NCBI RefSeq assembly: GCF_900070205.1
Contig: NZ_FAOO01000010.1
Location: 1-64,000 of the forward strand
Origin: Candidatus Thermokryptus mobilis
GTDB taxonomy: Bacteria; Bacteroidota; Ignavibacteria; Kryptoniales; Kryptoniaceae
Length of the DNA: 64,000 nucleotides
Reading direction: 5' to 3'
Each line of letters opens with the position of its first letter. The first letter of the stretch is position 1. Shown piece by piece: positions 62,502 to 64,000 of the stretch. A program made the translations under genes and the position numbers. The notes under the pieces are model-generated. The model ran no database searches and was not told the origin of the DNA. It was given only the letters and a program-made list of their open reading frames with translations.

Positions 62502-63532
62502 AGACAGGGGAAATAAAAGTTGCGGTTTTGCTTGGGGGAACATCTCCCGAAAGGGATGTCTCAATAATTTCTGGAAAATATGTAACGCTTGGATTAAGGG
62601 AAGTCGGATACATCGTTAAACCGATTGATCCAGCCCTTGGTGTGAATCAACCCGAAAACGAGGATGAACTTTTTATAAGCTCAATAAGGGAAACCCCGCC
62701 AACTGAGGAGGAACTCTCAAAACTTTCAAATAAAAATGTGATTGAGTGCATCAACTCAAATCTCCTTGATGATGTTGATGTTGTCTTTATAATTTTGCAC
62801 GGGAAATGGGGGGAAGATGGAACAGTTCAATCCTTGCTTGAGCTTCGCGGTAAAAAATATACAGGTTCCGGGGTGCTTGCAAGCGCAATCGGCATTGATA
62901 AAAATATGTCCAAAATCGTCTTCAAACATCACGGCGTTCAAACACCAGAATGGTTTATGATAAGAAAAAATAAAATTGACCTGAAGGAAATAAGAGAAAA
63001 AATTGAAAAATCATTCTCATACCCATGTGTAGTGAAACCCAACGATCAGGGTTCAACCGTCGGCTTAAGTATAGTCAAATGTCCCGAAGATATTGAACCG
63101 GCAATTGAACTTGCCTTCAAATACTCAGATCAAGTCATGGTTGAGGACTTCATAGATGGCAAGGAGCTAACAGTTGGAATTCTCGGGGATATGGCATTGC
63201 CAGTGATTGAAATAATACCCAAGGGCGGGATTTATGATTATTACCATAAATACACAAAAGGGGCAACCGAATACATAGTCCCTGCGCAAATACCAGAAGA
63301 ACTAACCCAAAAACTTCAAGAACAAGCCTTGCTTGCGTTTGAGTCAATCGGATGTAAGGGATTCGCAAGGGTTGATTTCAGAGTTAAAGATAACGGCGAA
63401 ATATATTGCCTTGAAATTAACACAATCCCAGGCATGACAGGAACAAGCTTAGTCCCTAAAGCAGCTAAAGCAGCTGGAATTGATTTCCCAGAACTCGTTG
63501 ACAGAATTGTAAAACTTGCTCTTGAGGAGTGA
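62498..63532 (+). CDS. ddl: D-alanine--D-alanine ligase
   Basis: ATP-grasp ligase making the D-Ala-D-Ala of peptidoglycan. 344 residues. Features: VLLGGTSPERDVSIISGK at the start, KPNDQGSTVGLSIV in the ATP site, and EINTIPGMTGTSLVPK at the catalytic end. It overlaps the aldolase stop by four bases (ATGA). Confidence 0.96.
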   Translation: MKTGEIKVAVLLGGTSPERDVSIISGKYVTLGLREVGYIVKPIDPALGVNQPENEDELFISSIRETPPTEEELSKLSNKNVIECINSNLLDDVDVVFIILHGKWGEDGTVQSLLELRGKKYTGSGVLASAIGIDKNMSKIVFKHHGVQTPEWFMIRKNKIDLKEIREKIEKSFSYPCVVKPNDQGSTVGLSIVKCPEDIEPAIELAFKYSDQVMVEDFIDGKELTVGILGDMALPVIEIIPKGGIYDYYHKYTKGATEYIVPAQIPEELTQKLQEQALLAFESIGCKGFARVDFRVKDNGEIYCLEINTIPGMTGTSLVPKAAKAAGIDFPELVDRIVKLALEE

Positions 63533-64000
63533 TCACCTCCTGAAAATCTGTTCAAGCAATTTCCCACCCCGCCTTTTTATTTCATCCTCTATTTCCCTTA
63601 GCTTAGCATCTTTCAGCTTCTCAAATTCACTTATCTGAACATTGTATTGTTCTAATTTTGAATATGCCTCATTTACCTTATTCTCAACACTTCGCTCAAA
63701 ATCAGCAAGATATGAATCAATTTTCTCTCTTACCGCCTTTTCAACATCTTGTTTTATCCTTTCAATCTCTTTCCCCACGGCGTCTTTAAAACCTTGCGTC
63801 AACTGTCTATCAAGCATTGAGTTAAACCTCACATCAAAATCAGATCCTTTGAACGACAACAATATGTTCACGTCAACATTCTTAACTGAGTTAAATGTTT
63901 GCTTGAAAATTTCAGCAACCTTTTCTTCATACTGATTATTAAATTTCACATCTTGATAAGCAAAGGCGGGATTTAAAGCGTTAAACTTTGCGGTTGATTC
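63533..64000 (-). CDS. Coiled-coil protein, C-terminal fragment (possibly TIGR03545 family)
   Basis: The frame is open from the right edge (64000) to a stop at 63533, 155 residues, so this is the C-terminal end of a longer protein; the GTG at 63949 need not be the true start. It is strongly helical, with a long Glu/Lys-rich coiled coil after residue 60. SFKGSDFDVRFNSMLDRQLT resembles the end of TIGR03545-type membrane proteins, which have C-terminal coiled coils. It touches the ddl gene end with no spacer. Family is tentative. Confidence 0.5.
   Translation of the reverse strand, partial: ESTAKFNALNPAFAYQDVKFNNQYEEKVAEIFKQTFNSVKNVDVNILLSFKGSDFDVRFNSMLDRQLTQGFKDAVGKEIERIKQDVEKAVREKIDSYLADFERSVENKVNEAYSKLEQYNVQISEFEKLKDAKLREIEDEIKRRGGKLLEQIFRR

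Overview
The window is AT-rich, gene-dense bacterial DNA with almost no non-coding space. The gene content points to a Gram-negative, probably thermophilic member of the FCB group (Bacteroidota, Ignavibacteria or Kryptonia-like). The outer membrane is implied by kdsA, kdsC, gmhA, a PorV/PorQ-like barrel and a helix-hairpin-helix barrel protein. A bacterial GGGP synthase and a GH57 glucanotransferase fit the same group. Many genes carry clear Shine-Dalgarno sequences (for example AAGGAGGTGAT before cheZ), unlike classical Bacteroidia. The phylum-level guess is inference; no rRNA is present.

Layout. 1-3447 (minus): edge fragment, htpX, an orphan ABC ATPase and asnS. 3515-14696 (minus): a twelve-gene chemosensory operon read from right to left: receiver protein, secreted binding protein, methyl-accepting receptor, cheW, FapA-like protein, HEAT-repeat protein, cheR, two CheY-like proteins, cheZ, cheA and cheB. 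14935-16136 (plus): small secreted protein and an anchored dihaem cytochrome c. 16133-22968 (minus): PAS histidine kinase, NtrC-type activator, UbiA prenyltransferase, hypA, hypB, hypF. 23117-28619 (plus): two microcompartment shell proteins, a YbbR protein, M14 peptidase, DUF1028 protein and MFS transporter. 28606-31967 (minus): a three-gene signalling module in which only the first protein is an intact histidine kinase. 32107-36255 (plus): kdsA, kdsC, uvrA. 36302-45795 (minus): two operons with a BtuF-like protein, PHP phosphatase, MEMO1/AMMECR1 proteins, ispE, PduO-type adenosyltransferase, a LOG protein, SDR, free methionine sulfoxide reductase and YgfZ. 45858-49269 (minus): S9 peptidase, an unusual MarR regulator and cytochrome P460. 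49398-53614 (plus): tRNA-Val(CAC), alaS, GGGP synthase, gmhA. 53611-61583 (minus): envelope proteins, TauE/SafE, GH57 enzyme, lysS. 61646-63532 (plus): small membrane protein, class II aldolase, ddl. A coiled-coil protein runs off the right edge.

Most unusual parts: (1) the signalling module at 28606-31967, with a DHp-like protein that has Asp at the phosphoacceptor His position and a receiver fused to a degenerate kinase ATPase domain; (2) a pair of orphan microcompartment shell genes, one with a SAP/Rho-N-like C-terminal tail, sharing a 47-bp identical segment and preceded by a good promoter; (3) the chemosensory operon with HEAT and FapA-like members, a CheA without P2 and a CheZ ending in a FliM-like CheY-binding motif; (4) a cytochrome P460 promoter overlapped by a perfect palindrome, next to a MarR protein with a four-cysteine tail.

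No CRISPR array, insertion sequence, prophage or rRNA was seen. No gene-free stretch exceeds 300 bases; the longest (about 240 bases, 14697-14934) is described below. Function assignments come from reading motifs by eye, without database searches.
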